DNA from: Phycisphaerales bacterium
GTDB taxonomy: Bacteria; Planctomycetota; Phycisphaerae; UBA1845
NCBI GenBank assembly: GCA_020639095.1
Contig: JACKHH010000018.1
Location: 1 to 64,000 of the forward strand
Direction of reading: 5' to 3'
DNA: 64,000 nucleotides
Positions 43,101 to 51,205 of this stretch are shown here, one piece after another. The position numbers and the translations under genes are program-made. The notes under the pieces are model-generated. The model saw nothing but the letters and a program-made list of their open reading frames with translations. It did no database searches and was not told where the DNA came from. Each line of letters starts with the position of its first letter. Within the stretch, counting starts at the first letter, position 1.

Positions 43101-44227
43101 TGGATGATCCACGCCTGAAACAGAGTGCAATCGCGCGGCACCTGCGCGCCGGCAACACGCTCTACCTCGATAACCTCACAATGCGAACGGCTGAACGATG
43201 GTCGAGGCTCCTGGATTTGAAGATCAGTTGCCGAGAATCGCATCGATACAACCTCGACAGCTATGGCCTGGTGGAGGGTGTCAACTCTTTTGATACGTGC
43301 TGGGTCTCGCGCGACGATGCTCAATTGATCACGCGACTTTGCCTGTTGGCGCCCGACGGTCATGCGTCAGCCACCTGCACGCGTTGGGAAGGTTATCAAT
43401 CCGCCGCGGAGCAGCACAAGGTCGCAATGATGTACCGCAGAATCGCTCAAATCGAAGCTGATGCCAGTGTTCATGACGAGCACGGATTCGCGAATATCGA
43501 GCACGGCGGTGGCCGCATCATCATCAACCAGCTCCTCCTCCGCGAAGCACGCGGGCCCTTCCGGTCTCGGGCGCTGCGTATTTACTCTCGGCTGCTCGAT
43601 TACCTTGGGGTTGAACGTGACGAGCGGGTGAGTCCGTTGGCGCCGCGCGAACGCCGGGTGGTTGATGCGGACGGGTTCATTACCGATTGGCTCGTGCTCG
43701 GGCCGTTTGAAGCCGACGGAGGCCAGCCGCTGGATCGTGCGTTTGTCGATGAAGCGGCGCTGGGTTCGGCTGCGATATCTGTATGCGAGGGTGCGACCTG
43801 TGGCGGGCGGATCTGGCAACGCGTGAGTTCGGCATTTCCCCAGGTCGAACTCGACGGCGTTTGGGCGGACGCGCCGGCGCGCGACCGCGTGGCCTATGCC
43901 GCGATTCACGTTTACTCGCCGCAGGATCGCTCGGTGCTGCTCGACGCGCCGGACATGATCGCGCTGCGCAGCGGGGCAGACGGCGGCACCAAGCCGTTCC
44001 TCAACGGGCATAACGTCGGCCGGTTCGACTTCGTACGCGAACTCGTGCTCGATTCCGATCGCGTCGACGGTTTGCCGCTACGCAAGGGATGGAACCTGCT
44101 GGTGATCAAATTGCATAACCCGTCGTCGCCGTGGCGCTTCGCCGCCCGCTTGATGACCGCGTCCGGCGATCCCGCCCGCGACCTCACCTTCGCGCTGGTT
44201 CCGGGCGAGAATGCTGGCGACGCTTGA
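40190..44227 (+). CDS. Very large GH2-family glycoside hydrolase
   Basis: At about 1345 residues this is well above typical GH2 enzymes. The N-terminal jelly-roll has 'AGWYRRAFRLDN' and 'GAASIWVNGKHVGGSTENFL'; the TIM barrel has 'VNCIRTHAMPYPPFYFELAD', acid/base Glu in 'FWSACNETVWKG' (about 412) and nucleophile Glu in 'PLIIHEFSALYHGG' (about 481). After about 590 it continues for 750 residues with beta-rich regions, a glutamine-amidotransferase-like stretch ('HVVLYGIDFLALADSSPFAA') and a final module with 'DGFITDWLVLGPFEADG' and 'LRKGWNLLVIKLHN'. Codon use between about 41780 and 43600 seems less GC-rich than its flanks. No signal peptide is clear. The start is uncertain (ATG 40160 possible). 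It could be a beta-galactosidase, mannosidase or glucuronidase. Confidence 0.75.
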   Translation: MTTTQTLDGEWQFLPVITGESAMDAQSDAPPASAQLPAPGDYEAERILVPGTWNYFPDAVGGDWGAYDVYGYPKHWQKASAGWYRRAFRLDNTLAGGRCVLCFDAVLGAASIWVNGKHVGGSTENFLPFEFDVTDFVHADGENELVVYVGPPPKQDGLWLQPCGSWFGWHCRGIWQPVRLELRPAIAITDVFAAPSVREGKLSVEVTVLAGGVGGKGQVAVAIEEAGKVVLDLGSVAVDVPERGQTVVRLERAWPDAQLWSPDDPHLYHATAKLEVAGAPPHTRQVRFGFREFWIEGTEFRLNGVPIRLFGDSWHYMGPVQQNPAYARTWYTFAKQVGVNCIRTHAMPYPPFYFELADEMGMLIIDETAVYGSAGTLAYDEDAFWENARGHMRRLVRRDRNHPSIIFWSACNETVWKGGEKIYEPLASLGAEAMKLDPSRFVSYDENDCDLGGRSPVHCGHYGTPQHWDRAWKRDKPLIIHEFSALYHGGPEAACPLGGHIVYDTFEARLYETGRDAADMFLKLRAMGAASITPWNLNWYCLKPTPVTPVEEVSAESTAGGSPLRRIGQYSVTFNYWDSDGSKDVWAANPALEHLAECYKRQRFYLTSKALGGYADNLTSVEALVLNDADATLRGTLHFVLKHPSGSCSEEIAAINLRPWSRVPVHLELRIPPSPDERPYEAALQLHDTVDDSIIYSEEWLFNSCARLHPLRGHGDVGNSSEDPKWSMPYQPRKILTVADSSYSRELLDFLELSLGDEATIRSQIANGECETLVLASKEAPRSLREWVDDPITGEWLREGGRLVALPATVKIDGTPELMPLRHRVDNPIFLCSADFTNSMRLLDRSAVYRIPGAASGFVFRRPPTGPASCPMEIGDEAEGMVYAPIVSVGCGRGHVVLYGIDFLALADSSPFAAFALMQSAHMPLPTLANREATVIGSEEYRASWLHREAGVRSKSSGEVWIVDAGDEGVLDDPRLKQSAIARHLRAGNTLYLDNLTMRTAERWSRLLDLKISCRESHRYNLDSYGLVEGVNSFDTCWVSRDDAQLITRLCLLAPDGHASATCTRWEGYQSAAEQHKVAMMYRRIAQIEADASVHDEHGFANIEHGGGRIIINQLLLREARGPFRSRALRIYSRLLDYLGVERDERVSPLAPRERRVVDADGFITDWLVLGPFEADGGQPLDRAFVDEAALGSAAISVCEGATCGGRIWQRVSSAFPQVELDGVWADAPARDRVAYAAIHVYSPQDRSVLLDAPDMIALRSGADGGTKPFLNGHNVGRFDFVRELVLDSDRVDGLPLRKGWNLLVIKLHNPSSPWRFAARLMTASGDPARDLTFALVPGENAGDA

Positions 44228-44333
44228 GGCGACGAACGTGCGGCATGACCGAAACCGTTCAAGTTTGTTTGCTGGTTTCGCGCGCTGGTCATCGATTTGG
44301 ACGTCGCTAAACTGAGCGGCGATGTCGAAGTGT

Positions 44334-44674
44334 TAACCACGAAGGCACAAAGGCACGAAGGCACGAAGGTACGAAGAACAGCAATGCTGAGTGCTGAATG
44401 CTGAATGATGAATGATGACTGACGTTACGGGTGGCACGGACAGGCTTTGCTTGTCCGTGGGCAGTTGAGTGTGGCGCTCTGATTGTGATGCTTGTCGTTT
44501 CGTCAGGCTCGTCACGTACGAAGAGCGAATGGCGTAGCGAACACGCTTTGGGAATTACCACTGACAAGCGGAGCTTGTCAGTGCCACCCTGGAGCGATGT
44601 GCCAAGTGGTACCAGAATCTGTTCTTCGTGCCTTCGTGGCTTTGTGCCTTCGTGGTTAGCGTCTTGGTGGTTCA
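44334..44674. repeat. Element A copy 4 (~340 bp)
   Basis: The left end TTAACCACGAAGGCACAAAG and right end CTTTGTGCCTTCGTGGTTAG are inverse, with internal GGACAGGCTTTGCTTGTCC and CTGACAAGCGGAGCTTGTCAG hairpins. The copy uses CACGAAGG in place of CACCAAGG in its ends. It lies between GH2 and the alpha-mannosidase gene. Confidence 0.85.
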
Positions 44675-44724
44675 GTAGTCGTTGAGATCGCACAAACAAA
44701 GAATCCTCCCGATTCGGAGCAATC

Positions 44725-47424
44725 ATGGCAGCAGGGAAAATCCAAGCGTACTACGTCGTCAGCACCCACTGGGATCGCGAGTGGTACGAAGCGTTTCAGC
44801 AGTTCCGCTATCACCTCGTTGAGTTGCTCGACGAAGTCCTCGACCTGATGGCGGCTGACGAGCGCTTCGTGTGCTTCCAGACCGACGGCCAGTCGATCAT
44901 CCTTGAGGACTACCTCGAAATCAGGCCGGAGCGCGCCGAGCAGGTGCACGCCTACGCGAAAGCGGGGCGTCTGCGCGTCGGACCCTGGTACACGATGCCC
45001 GATGAGAACATCGTCGCGCCTGAATCGCTCGTGCGCAACCTCGAAGAGGGCATCCGCGTCGCGCGCGACTTCGGCAACATCTCAAAGGCCGGTTTCGTCT
45101 GCGATATCTTCGGCCACGTTTCGCAGCTCCCGCAGATTTTCCACGGGTTCGGCATCGACAACGCGTTCCTGTTTCGCGGCGTGAACGAAGACACGCATCG
45201 CGGCTCGTTCCGCTGGACCGGCGCCGACGGGAGCGAACTGGTCGTCATGCGCTTCGGCCCCAAGGAAGGTTACTTCGATCTGGCAGCCGCTGTCCGCGGC
45301 GGGTTCGATCAAGAGAACGAATTCGAGCTGGAAGCGGGGATCGAACGCCTCGTCGAGTACGTGGACGTGCAGCGCGATCGCATCGGCACCGATGCCGTGC
45401 TGCTCTTCGACGGCGGCGACCACATGCCGATCGAGCCGCAAACCATTGCACTGCTCGAAGGCCTCAAGAAGAAACGCCCGGACGTCGAGCTGCACTTCAC
45501 CGGCCTGGATGAATACGCCGCAGCCCTTCGCGAACGCAAGGATCAGATCACGCGCACGGATCAGGGCGAACTTCGCGCACCCGGCAAGAAGGTCGGCGAA
45601 GGCGCTTGGGTGATCCCCGGCGTACTCAGCAGCCGAGTCCAGCTCAAGCAGGCGAACCGGGCGTGCGAAACGCTGCTTTGCTGGTGGGCGGAACCGTTCA
45701 GCATGCTGGCGACCGCGAAGACCGGTGCTGCGGACCACGACAGCTACATCCGTCGCGCGTGGCGTTACGTACTGGAAAATCACGCTCACGATTCAATCTG
45801 CGGCTGTAGCCCGGACCAGATCCACAAGGACATGGAGTTCCGCTTCGATCAAGCCAAGCTGATCAGCGGCAAAGTCATTGATAATGCGCTCACCGCGATT
45901 GCCGCGCGGATCGACCTGCCCGAGTTGGAGGGCGAGCAGTACGCGCTCGTCGTCTTCAACCCGTCGCAGCAGGCGATCGACGGCCCGGTCGACCTCGAAC
46001 TCTGGTTCGATGAGAACACCAAGAACCTCTTCAACGAGTTCTTCGCATTCGAGCCGAAGGTGGGCTTCCGGCTTTGCGATGCTGATGGCAATGAAATTCC
46101 GTACGATCGCGTGAGCTACAAACCGCAGCGCCGCCGCTTCAAGCGCGCCCCGCGCCGCGCCCCCCGCGGGCAGGAGTGCATCGTCGTGCAGGTCACCGCA
46201 CCGCTGAAGGTGCCCGCGTTCGGCTACACCACGCTCACGATCAAACCGGAAGACAGGCCGACGCGTCACCCCCAGGGCGGAATCGTCACGAGTCACCGCA
46301 GCCTGGAGAACGAGCACCTGCGCGTCGAGGTGAATGCGAACGGTTCGGTCGCGCTCCACGACAAGCGCAACAAGCAGACCTACGACAACCTGCTCGTCTT
46401 CGAAGATCGCGCGGATATCGGCGATGGCTGGTACCACGGTATTGCGGTCAATGACGAGATCTACTCGACAGCCGCGACTCAGGCGGAGGTGGCAGTCGTG
46501 TTCGACGGAACGCAGAAGGGCGTGCTGCGGATCGTGCAGCGCATGCAGGTGCCCAAGCGGTTCTACTTCGAAAAGCAGATGCGCCGCACCGAGGAAAAGG
46601 CAGAGCTGCGCATCACGACGGAAGTCACGCTGCGCCGCGGGGCTGACAACCTCGAATGCCGCACGACCATCGACAACACGGTGCGCGATCACCGCGTACG
46701 CGTGCTCTGCGAGACGGGCGTGGACGCGAAGACGTACTGGGCGGACTCGGCGTTTGACGTTGTCGAACGCGAGATCGCGCTGCCGGCTGACAATCACCTG
46801 TGGAAGGAACTCGCGGTGGAAACGCGTCCGCAGACGAGTTGGGCTGCTATTGCGGATGCGAAACGCGGGCTTGCGATCGTTGCGCCGGACCTGTGCGAGT
46901 CGTGCGTGCGTGACGTGCCCGGCAAGCCGTTGGCGCTGACGCTGCTGCGCGGATTCCGCCGCACCGTTTTCACCGATGGTGAAGAGGGCGGACAGATCAT
47001 CGGCACGCACGCGTTTAACTATCGGCTTGTGCCGTTCGCGGGCGAACCGAATCGCGTAAGCCTCGCCGTACTCGGTCAGCAGATGAACGCCGGCCTGCGC
47101 ACGATCGAACGGCTGGCGCGCGACAAGCAAGCGGACGGCGCGCCACTGCCGCGCACGGCGGGTCAGCTGTTCATGTCGCCCGGCAATGCCGTGATGACCT
47201 CTTTCCGCAAGTATCCGGAGCACGGTTACGTTGAGGTGCGCATCTTCAATCCGTACGACGATACGCATCGCGAAACGCTGCGCTTTGAGGGCGGTATCGT
47301 GGAGGCGTTCACCACCGACCTTGAGGGCAACAAGACGGGCAAGCTCGCGCACAAGCAAGATGAGGTCACCGTCGAGCTGGGACCCAAGAAAATCGTCACC
47401 GTTGGCGTGACGATGCGTGCATGA
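44725..47424 (+). CDS. Alpha-mannosidase (GH38)
   Basis: The 899-residue enzyme hydrolyses alpha-linked mannose from glycans. The GH38 catalytic domain starts 'VVSTHWDREWYEAF' (zinc His/Asp), has the nucleophile Asp in 'GFVCDIFGHVSQLPQIFHGF' near 127, 'LLFDGGDHMPIEPQTI' near 228 and 'ENHAHDSICGCSPDQIHKDM' near 352. Beta-sandwich C-terminal domains run to the end. There is no signal peptide, suggesting cytoplasmic action on imported oligosaccharides. The downstream lyxose/mannose isomerase gene overlaps or nearly overlaps its stop, so the released mannose could be converted directly to fructose. Confidence 0.9.
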   Translation: MAAGKIQAYYVVSTHWDREWYEAFQQFRYHLVELLDEVLDLMAADERFVCFQTDGQSIILEDYLEIRPERAEQVHAYAKAGRLRVGPWYTMPDENIVAPESLVRNLEEGIRVARDFGNISKAGFVCDIFGHVSQLPQIFHGFGIDNAFLFRGVNEDTHRGSFRWTGADGSELVVMRFGPKEGYFDLAAAVRGGFDQENEFELEAGIERLVEYVDVQRDRIGTDAVLLFDGGDHMPIEPQTIALLEGLKKKRPDVELHFTGLDEYAAALRERKDQITRTDQGELRAPGKKVGEGAWVIPGVLSSRVQLKQANRACETLLCWWAEPFSMLATAKTGAADHDSYIRRAWRYVLENHAHDSICGCSPDQIHKDMEFRFDQAKLISGKVIDNALTAIAARIDLPELEGEQYALVVFNPSQQAIDGPVDLELWFDENTKNLFNEFFAFEPKVGFRLCDADGNEIPYDRVSYKPQRRRFKRAPRRAPRGQECIVVQVTAPLKVPAFGYTTLTIKPEDRPTRHPQGGIVTSHRSLENEHLRVEVNANGSVALHDKRNKQTYDNLLVFEDRADIGDGWYHGIAVNDEIYSTAATQAEVAVVFDGTQKGVLRIVQRMQVPKRFYFEKQMRRTEEKAELRITTEVTLRRGADNLECRTTIDNTVRDHRVRVLCETGVDAKTYWADSAFDVVEREIALPADNHLWKELAVETRPQTSWAAIADAKRGLAIVAPDLCESCVRDVPGKPLALTLLRGFRRTVFTDGEEGGQIIGTHAFNYRLVPFAGEPNRVSLAVLGQQMNAGLRTIERLARDKQADGAPLPRTAGQLFMSPGNAVMTSFRKYPEHGYVEVRIFNPYDDTHRETLRFEGGIVEAFTTDLEGNKTGKLAHKQDEVTVELGPKKIVTVGVTMRA

Positions 47425-47432
47425 GGTTCATG

Positions 47433-48110
47433 ATGAAACGATCCGAGATTAACCAAGCCATTGAACACATGATCGGCTTCGCCGACGGGTTACATTTCAA
47501 GTTGCCGCCCTTCGGCCACTTTACGCCCGGCGATTGGCAGACGTGCGGGGCGGCGTACGACGAAATCCGTCGAGCCGGTCTCGGTTGGGATGTCACCGAC
47601 TTCGGCAAGGGCGACTTCGCGAAGTGCGGGCTCACGCTGTTCACCGTACGCAACGGCGTGCTGAACGACGCGGACTCGAAGACGTATTGCGAAAAGATCA
47701 TGCTCGTGCTCGAAGAGCAGCTCACGCCGATGCACTTCCACTGGAAGAAAACGGAAGACATCATCAATCGCGGCGGGGGCAATCTCATTTGCCAGGTGCA
47801 TCGTGCGAACAATGAGGAACGCCTCGGGTCCGACGAAGTGGTCGTGAGCATGGACGGGTGCGAGAAACATGTGCCCGCGGGCAGCAAGCTCGTGCTCAAA
47901 CCGGGCGAATCGGTCACGCTCACACCCTACGTGTATCACGCGTTCTGGGGTGAGCCGGGCAAGGGCCCCGTGCTCGTTGGCGAGGTGAGCACGGTCAACG
48001 ACGACGCGAACGACAACCGTTTTCTGGACGAGCTTCCGCGTTACCCGGGCATCGAAGAGGATGCAGCCCCCGTGCGCCTGTTATGTACCGAGTATCCCGC
48101 AGCCAAGTAA
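47433..48110 (+). CDS. D-lyxose isomerase (cupin)
   Basis: This 225-residue cupin-type ketol-isomerase interconverts D-lyxose and D-xylulose and, in known members, D-mannose and D-fructose. The metal-binding 'TPMHFHWKKTEDIINRGGGN' near 95 and the later 'YVYHAFWGEPGKGP' give the His/Glu ligands. It begins MKRSEINQAI, as family members often do. ATG 47433 is preferred, but in-frame ATGs at 47421 and 47430 exist; with the first, the gene would overlap the alpha-mannosidase stop, a sign of translational coupling. The gene order alpha-mannosidase then isomerase supports mannose-to-fructose use. Confidence 0.85.
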   Translation: MKRSEINQAIEHMIGFADGLHFKLPPFGHFTPGDWQTCGAAYDEIRRAGLGWDVTDFGKGDFAKCGLTLFTVRNGVLNDADSKTYCEKIMLVLEEQLTPMHFHWKKTEDIINRGGGNLICQVHRANNEERLGSDEVVVSMDGCEKHVPAGSKLVLKPGESVTLTPYVYHAFWGEPGKGPVLVGEVSTVNDDANDNRFLDELPRYPGIEEDAAPVRLLCTEYPAAK

Positions 48111-48152
48111 CCATAGCCAGCAAGTAACTACAACTACGAGATTACACTTCCC

Positions 48153-49160
48153 ATGACCAGACGCGAACGCATCATCGCAGCGCTCGAGGGACGCAAGCCC
48201 GACCGCGTCCCGCGCGCATACACTGCCGTCCCCGGTTTCGAGATGAACTTTCCTGGCGCGCTCGCCAAGATCGAAGCGCGCTTCCCGCAGGACGTAGCCG
48301 ATTGCGGCTACCGCATGCCGGAAGGCGCCACGCACGGCGATCCCTACGGCGTGGGCGAGTACGTCGACGAGTGGGGCTGCGTCTTCACCAACGTGCAAGC
48401 CGGGATCATCGGCGAGGTGCGCGAACCGATCATTCGCGCCTGGTCCGATCTCGACAAGCTCAAACCGCCCATGCACCTGCTCAGCGGTTTTGATGCCGTT
48501 GAACGCACCTGCGCCGCCACCGACGGATTCACGCTCAGCGCGCTACCGATCCAACCCTTCGAACGCATGCAGTTTCTTCGCGGTTCGGAGACGCTCTTTC
48601 TCGATCTCGCGATGCAACCGGCAGAGCTGTTCAAGATGCGCGACCTCGTACACGAGTTCAATCTCGCGTGGGCGGAGGCGTGGTGCAAAACGCCGATCGA
48701 TTGCCTCTTCCTCGCCGACGACTGGGGCACGCAGCAGTCGCTGCTGATCTCGCCGAACATGTGGCGCGAACTGTTCAAGCCGATGTACGCTGAATACCTG
48801 GATATCGCGAAGAAAGCGGGCAAATACGTCTACATGCATTCCGACGGGGAGATTTCCGCGATTCTCGACGACCTCATCGAGATCGGCGTAACCGCGATCA
48901 ACGCGCAGGTGACGTGCATGGACTTCGACAAGCTGCGCGAACGCTTCGCCGGACGCATCACCTTCTGGGGGCAGATGGATCGCCAACGCATGCTCTGCTT
49001 CGGCAACACCGATGACGCCAAGCGCGACGTGCAGCAGTTCTACGACAACCTGCGCGGACCCGGCGGGGGGAACATCGTCGCGCAGATGCACATCGAGCCC
49101 ACCGCGAAACCGGCGAACATCGAAGCCGTGCTCGCGGAGTTTGATCGCCTGAGTACGTAG
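48153..49160 (+). CDS. Uroporphyrinogen decarboxylase family protein
   Basis: The 335-residue protein starts 'MTRRERIIAALEGRKPDRVP', which is typical of the URO-D/MtaA superfamily. It has 'DCLFLADDWGTQQSLLISP' near 185 and 'YVYMHSDGEISAILDDLIEI' near 228, with 'AQMHIEPTAKPANIEAVLAE' at the end. These planctomycete and gut-bacterial paralogs are distant from true HemE; related proteins are corrinoid methyltransferases, but no corrinoid protein gene is adjacent. It follows the lyxose isomerase gene on the same strand by 43 bases, so a role in sugar or methyl-group release from glycans is conceivable but unproven. Confidence 0.7.
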   Translation: MTRRERIIAALEGRKPDRVPRAYTAVPGFEMNFPGALAKIEARFPQDVADCGYRMPEGATHGDPYGVGEYVDEWGCVFTNVQAGIIGEVREPIIRAWSDLDKLKPPMHLLSGFDAVERTCAATDGFTLSALPIQPFERMQFLRGSETLFLDLAMQPAELFKMRDLVHEFNLAWAEAWCKTPIDCLFLADDWGTQQSLLISPNMWRELFKPMYAEYLDIAKKAGKYVYMHSDGEISAILDDLIEIGVTAINAQVTCMDFDKLRERFAGRITFWGQMDRQRMLCFGNTDDAKRDVQQFYDNLRGPGGGNIVAQMHIEPTAKPANIEAVLAEFDRLST

Positions 49161-49172
49161 CGCCTGAGCACG

Positions 49173-50837
49173 TCATACCTCGCGCATCAGCTCGCGATAT
49201 GCGCAGAAGTCCGCGTACATGCGCTGGAACACGGTGTGCTTCGTATCGTGGTAGGTCGCGACCTCACCGCCCGCGGGCGTGATGCATGCGCCGACATGGT
49301 TGAGTGTCGCCATCGCCTGCGGAATCCCCGAGAAATCACCAGCCGCTACGGCTCCGAGAATGGCCGAGCCCAACAGCACGGCTTCGGGTTCGCGCGGCAG
49401 GTGGATGGGGCAGCCGGTAATGTCCGCGTGTTCCTGAAGAAACAGCGGGTTCTTTGTTCCCCCGCCGCACGCAATGATTGCCGCGATGCGGTGACCGGCA
49501 GCGTTCATGGCGTCGATGATGTGACGCGTGCCGTGGGCGATGGCCTGAATTGTCGCGAGGTAGATGAGGGCGAGTTCGTCGAGCGTATCCGCAAGGCGCA
49601 AACCGCTGATCATGCCGCGCAGCGTCGCGTCCGCGCGCGGCGAACGGTTGCCGTGAAAGTAGGGCAGCACGTGCAGTTCGCGCGTCAGTCGAGCGGTGAA
49701 GGGTTCTGCTTTTGCCAATTCCGCGACGCGTACGTTGAGCAGTTCGTAAACGCTCTTGCCCGAACGGTCAGCCTCCGCGCGCAGGTCGGTTGACCTCGCG
49801 TGGCTGAGGATCACGTGGTCGATGAGCGCGCCGGTCGCGGACTGCCCGCCCTCGGTGAGCCACATGTCGGGCACCATCGCGGAGAAGTAAGGCCCCCACA
49901 CGCCCGGTACTTCGATCGCGCCGCGCGCGACCGCCATGTGACACGACGACGTCCCGCCGATCAACGCGAGTCGCCGCGTCAGGTCGGGTGCAGCGCCCTG
50001 GTCGCCGGGAAGTCGCGCACCGAGCACGCCGATACCGCCCGCGTGCGCGTCGATGATGCCCACGCTCACCGGAATGCCCGGACGCAGGCCGAGTTCGTCC
50101 GCGGCTTGCGGCAGCAGACCCTTGCCAACGGATTCTCCCATCGGGCGCACGCGCGTGCCGATGCGCGTGAACTTCTCCGCGACAAAATCGTCGAGCCCAA
50201 TGGCGTTGAAGTAGCTTTCGTCCCATTTGCCGACGGTGTCCGCACTACCGGCCTGTGCGTGGCCCAGGTAGGTCCACTTGCACACGGTGGTACACAGCGA
50301 ACGCGTGTCGTCCCCAGTCGCGCGATAGGTAAGGTAGTCGGGCAGGTCGAGGAATCGCGCCGCCCGGCTCCAGGTTTGCGGCAGGTGTTTTTTCAACCAG
50401 CAAAGCTTGGGCGTCTGCATTTCGGGCGAGATGCGCCCGCCGACGTAACGCAGCACGTCGTGACCCAGTGCGTTGATGCGTGCAACCTCAGCCGATGCGC
50501 GGTGGTCCATCCACACGATGACATTCTGCGCATCGCTGCCGGTGGGGCTGATGGTGACGGGGTTGTCGTCGGCATCGATGGCTGCGAGCGAGCAGGTCGC
50601 GTCGAACCCGATGCCGCGCACAGCGTCCGCGGATACGCCGGCCTGCGAGAGTGCAGCCCGGACTGCATCCCTGCATGCACGCCAGATGTCATCTGTCGAC
50701 TGCTCGACAAAATCGGGCGCGGGCCGCCAGATCGTGATATCGCACGTCCCGCTGCCGAGCATCCGCCCGGTTGCATCAAACACGCCAGCCCGTGCGCTGC
50801 CAGTTCCCACGTCAATTCCGAGGTAGCATTTCGACAT
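49173..50837 (-). CDS. FGGY-family pentulose kinase (D-ribulokinase-like)
   Basis: The 554-residue kinase shows 'CYLGIDVGTGSARAGVFDAT' at the N-terminus, 'GIGFDATCSLAAID' near 80, 'NVIVWMDHRASAEVARIN' near 108 and the ATP-domain 'IAAIIACGGGTKNPLFLQEH' near 450. The FDATCSL and WMDHRA pattern is that of the FGGY pentulokinase/ribulokinase branch, not xylulokinase or glycerol kinase. It is the last gene in the minus-strand order GH31, symporter, fucose-isomerase-like, kinase, matching a pathway from an aldose to a ketose phosphate. The stop is 12 bases from the convergent URO-D-family gene. Confidence 0.8.
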   Translation of the reverse strand: MSKCYLGIDVGTGSARAGVFDATGRMLGSGTCDITIWRPAPDFVEQSTDDIWRACRDAVRAALSQAGVSADAVRGIGFDATCSLAAIDADDNPVTISPTGSDAQNVIVWMDHRASAEVARINALGHDVLRYVGGRISPEMQTPKLCWLKKHLPQTWSRAARFLDLPDYLTYRATGDDTRSLCTTVCKWTYLGHAQAGSADTVGKWDESYFNAIGLDDFVAEKFTRIGTRVRPMGESVGKGLLPQAADELGLRPGIPVSVGIIDAHAGGIGVLGARLPGDQGAAPDLTRRLALIGGTSSCHMAVARGAIEVPGVWGPYFSAMVPDMWLTEGGQSATGALIDHVILSHARSTDLRAEADRSGKSVYELLNVRVAELAKAEPFTARLTRELHVLPYFHGNRSPRADATLRGMISGLRLADTLDELALIYLATIQAIAHGTRHIIDAMNAAGHRIAAIIACGGGTKNPLFLQEHADITGCPIHLPREPEAVLLGSAILGAVAAGDFSGIPQAMATLNHVGACITPAGGEVATYHDTKHTVFQRMYADFCAYRELMREV

Positions 50838-50906
50838 GCGTCAATCCGTTCTAGGGTACGTAGCTGTGACCAGAGCGTTTATTGCATGCTGCGCGCCGTC
50901 ATCGGT

Positions 50907-51200
50907 TTTGAACCACCAAGGCACAAAGGCACCAAGGACGGAATTGTTGGGTGCCTGACGGACGACGTCTCTTGGGTGGCACTGACAAGCTTTGCTTGTC
51001 AGTGGTTGTTCCCTGTAGGCGCTCGCTTCGCGAGGTGCTGAACGTGAAGCGAACGCCTCGTCTTGCCATTGAGTTCAGAACCGACGCGCTGTTCGTGATT
51101 GCCCACGAACAAGCAGAGCTTGTCCGTGCCACCCGCGACAGCATTCATCATTCCTCATTCAGCATTCAACATTGCAGTTCTTGGTGCCTTGGTGGTTCAA
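50907..51200. repeat. Element A copy 5 (inverted, ~294 bp)
   Basis: Ends TTTGAACCACCAAGGCAC and CTTGGTGCCTTGGTGGTTCA match the other copies, but the internal order is reversed: the CTGACAAGCTTTGCTTGTCAG hairpin is on the left and ACAAGCAGAGCTTGT with the ATTCATCATT run is on the right. It separates the kinase from the isomerase gene. Confidence 0.85.
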
Positions 51201-51205
51201 TCCGT

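Noticed and set aside
45793..47358. A 521-codon minus-strand frame opposite the alpha-mannosidase
   Set aside because: It is a shadow frame caused by high third-position GC in the GH38 gene.
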